A stretch of DNA of 7,649 bases, from contig MHER01000065.1 of assembly GCA_001805205.1 (NCBI GenBank), positions 1 to 7,649 on the forward strand, given 5' to 3'. The DNA is from Nitrospirae bacterium RIFCSPLOW2_12_42_9 (GTDB taxonomy: Bacteria > Nitrospirota > 9FT-COMBO-42-15 > HDB-SIOI813). Both the position numbers and the translations under genes were made by a program. Numbering within the stretch: the stretch's first letter is position 1; every line of letters starts with the position of its first letter. This document shows, piece by piece, positions 6,305 through 7,649 of the stretch. Under the pieces are notes generated by a model. It searched no databases and was not told the origin of the DNA. It was given only the letters and a program-made list of their open reading frames with translations.

Positions 6305-6311
6305 TTTTTAG

Positions 6312-7649
6312 TTGTTTAAGAACTGGTCTCCATCACAGGTATTAGCTGCTGGATTTTTCGGCCTTATAGTGGTGGGTACCATCCTCCTTTTATTACCCTT
6401 TTCATCAGCCAATGGTTATAGCATAGGCCTGACCGATGCCTTTTTTACATCCGTATCATCTGTTTGTGTAACAGGTCTTATTGTAAAAGACACACCAAAT
6501 GACTTCTCACTTTTTGGCCAGATGGTAATTCTATTTCTGATTCAGCTCGGCGGACTTGGCTATATGACATCCTCTACAATAATTGCCCTTATCCTGGGAA
6601 AGAGAATAGGGCTTAAGGAGAGGCTCATCATGAAAGAAAGCCTGAACGTACTCTCCCTTGAAGGTGTTGTACGTTTTACGAAGGCTGTCATTTGGACAAT
6701 CTTCATTATCGAAGGAACAGCTGCTGTATTGCTATCCCTTAGATTCTCCTATGATTACCCTCCGCTTAAAGCCATATACCTCGGAATATTCCATTCTATA
6801 TCTGCATTCAATAATGCCGGATTTTCCCTCTTTTCAGACAGCCTGACTCAATACAGGGGTGATGTCTCAATAAACATCATAATAATGGGTTTAATAATAC
6901 TTGGCGGTATAGGGTTTATAATCTTCAGTGATATATATAGATTTTTAAAAGGTGAGGTTGTTTCACTCGCACTTCATACAAAACTTACATTACTGACTAC
7001 TGTAATATTAATATTTATAGGGGCCGGACTATTATTTATATTTGAATGGCATAATAATGCAACACTGCAGGGACTCACAATAAAAGATAAATTGCTTGCC
7101 TCATTATTTCATTCTGTCACTGCCCGTACAGCAGGTTTTAATACACTCGATGTTGGAAAAATGGCAAATGATTCTATGTTCATGCTGATTATCCTCATGG
7201 TAATAGGTGCATCTCCAGGGAGCACAGGAGGGGGTATAAAGACCACGACCTTTGCCATTATGATAGTTGCCCTCTTATCAACGGTTCGCGGGAGGCAGGA
7301 TTATACGGCTTTCAGGCGCAGATTGCCTGTGGACTTGGTTGCAAAGGCATTTCTCTTGACAACAATGGTCTCAATAATCATAATAGTTTCAACAACTATT
7401 TTACTATTGGTTGAAAACAGAAGTCTCGTTGCAACACTGTTTGAGGTTGCATCAGCATTCGGGACAGTCGGCCTGTCTGTTGGGAGTGGAGGGGCGGAGA
7501 GTCTTTCAGCCATCTTTTCTGATATGGGGAAGATGCTTATAGCATGTACTATATACGTTGGCCGTCTCGGGCCATTGCTTATGAGTATTGCCATAATTAA
7601 GGGTACACAAACCCCAAGCTACAGGTATCCTGAGGAAAAGGTCGTAATA
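6312..7649 (+). CDS. ktrB: KtrB/TrkH-family potassium uptake subunit (3' end just outside window)
   Basis: Integral inner-membrane K+-translocating subunit of a Ktr/Trk system, usually gated by a cytosolic nucleotide-binding KtrA/TrkA ring. 446 codons are open from TTG 6312 to the last base. The N-terminus (FKNWSPSQVLAAGFFGLIVV) is the short KtrB type, without TrkH's extra N-terminal helices. All four pore-loop repeats are present with their filter glycines: SVSSVCVTGL (Gly55), SISAFNNAGFS (Gly170), SVTARTAGFN (Gly275) and SAFGTVGLS (Gly387). The gating-loop motif GASPGSTGGGIKTTT (299-313) and the conserved pore-blocking arginine in YVGRLGPL (Arg418) are also visible. The reading ends in SYRYPEEKVVI, which in this family normally sits one or two residues before the stop, so the gene is essentially complete. 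It is transcribed away from the small 94-residue gene. A ktrA/trkA gene might follow, but that lies outside the window. KtrB is preferred over TrkH on length. Confidence 0.95.
   Translation, partial: MFKNWSPSQVLAAGFFGLIVVGTILLLLPFSSANGYSIGLTDAFFTSVSSVCVTGLIVKDTPNDFSLFGQMVILFLIQLGGLGYMTSSTIIALILGKRIGLKERLIMKESLNVLSLEGVVRFTKAVIWTIFIIEGTAAVLLSLRFSYDYPPLKAIYLGIFHSISAFNNAGFSLFSDSLTQYRGDVSINIIIMGLIILGGIGFIIFSDIYRFLKGEVVSLALHTKLTLLTTVILIFIGAGLLFIFEWHNNATLQGLTIKDKLLASLFHSVTARTAGFNTLDVGKMANDSMFMLIILMVIGASPGSTGGGIKTTTFAIMIVALLSTVRGRQDYTAFRRRLPVDLVAKAFLLTTMVSIIIIVSTTILLLVENRSLVATLFEVASAFGTVGLSVGSGGAESLSAIFSDMGKMLIACTIYVGRLGPLLMSIAIIKGTQTPSYRYPEEKVVI

Noticed and set aside
1..7649. Search for CRISPR arrays, tRNA/rRNA genes, insertion sequences, phage or toxin-antitoxin genes
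   Set aside because: I saw no regularly spaced repeats, transposase motifs, terminal inverted repeats, tRNA-like cloverleaf or conserved rRNA segments; the window is almost fully occupied by ordinary protein genes.

Overview
The window looks like a chromosomal segment from a Gram-negative bacterium. A lipoprotein-type substrate-binding protein and a HlyD-type periplasmic adaptor point to a cell with an outer membrane. Base composition is moderately AT-leaning, with frequent ATA, AGA and AGG codons. A Nitrospirota- or deltaproteobacteria-like anaerobe would fit, but this is an impression from gene style, not a demonstrated placement.

Layout, left to right. Bases 3-92 hold the last 29 codons of an unidentified plus-strand gene. 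It converges, with an 11-bp gap, on a long minus-strand block read from right to left. That block is livK (5815-4682), livH (4678-3776), livM (3801-2608), pyk (2571-1153) and a HlyD-family adaptor (1141-104). Spacings are 3 bp, a 26-bp overlap, 36 bp and 11 bp, so the five genes are probably one transcript. It would start from a sigma70-type promoter at about 5888-5860. Upstream on the same strand is a small unidentified 94-codon gene (6169-5885) whose stop codon lies inside the liv -35 box. A 142-bp divergent intergenic region (6170-6311) carries two back-to-back promoter candidates and separates this block from a plus-strand ktrB-like potassium channel gene. That gene starts at TTG 6312 and is still open at the last base, though its C-terminal motif suggests it ends within a codon or two.

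Functionally, livK-livH-livM encode the binding lipoprotein and both permeases of a branched-chain-amino-acid-type (HAAT) ABC importer. The two ATPases, LivG and LivF, are absent, and pyk and a secretion adaptor occupy their usual place. The pyruvate kinase has the sequence signature of the K+-independent subtype. The HlyD adaptor closes the block with no ABC, MFS or RND pump and no outer-membrane channel beside it. KtrB would form the K+-translocating subunit of a Ktr system; its regulatory KtrA/TrkA partner is not in the window.

I found no clearly novel multi-gene system, RNA gene, mobile element or CRISPR array. The points most worth a second look are the ATPase-less liv operon fused to pyk and hlyD, the altered LivK pocket and LivM motif, the small unidentified protein with an apparently near-leaderless start, and the symmetrical divergent promoter region in front of ktrB.
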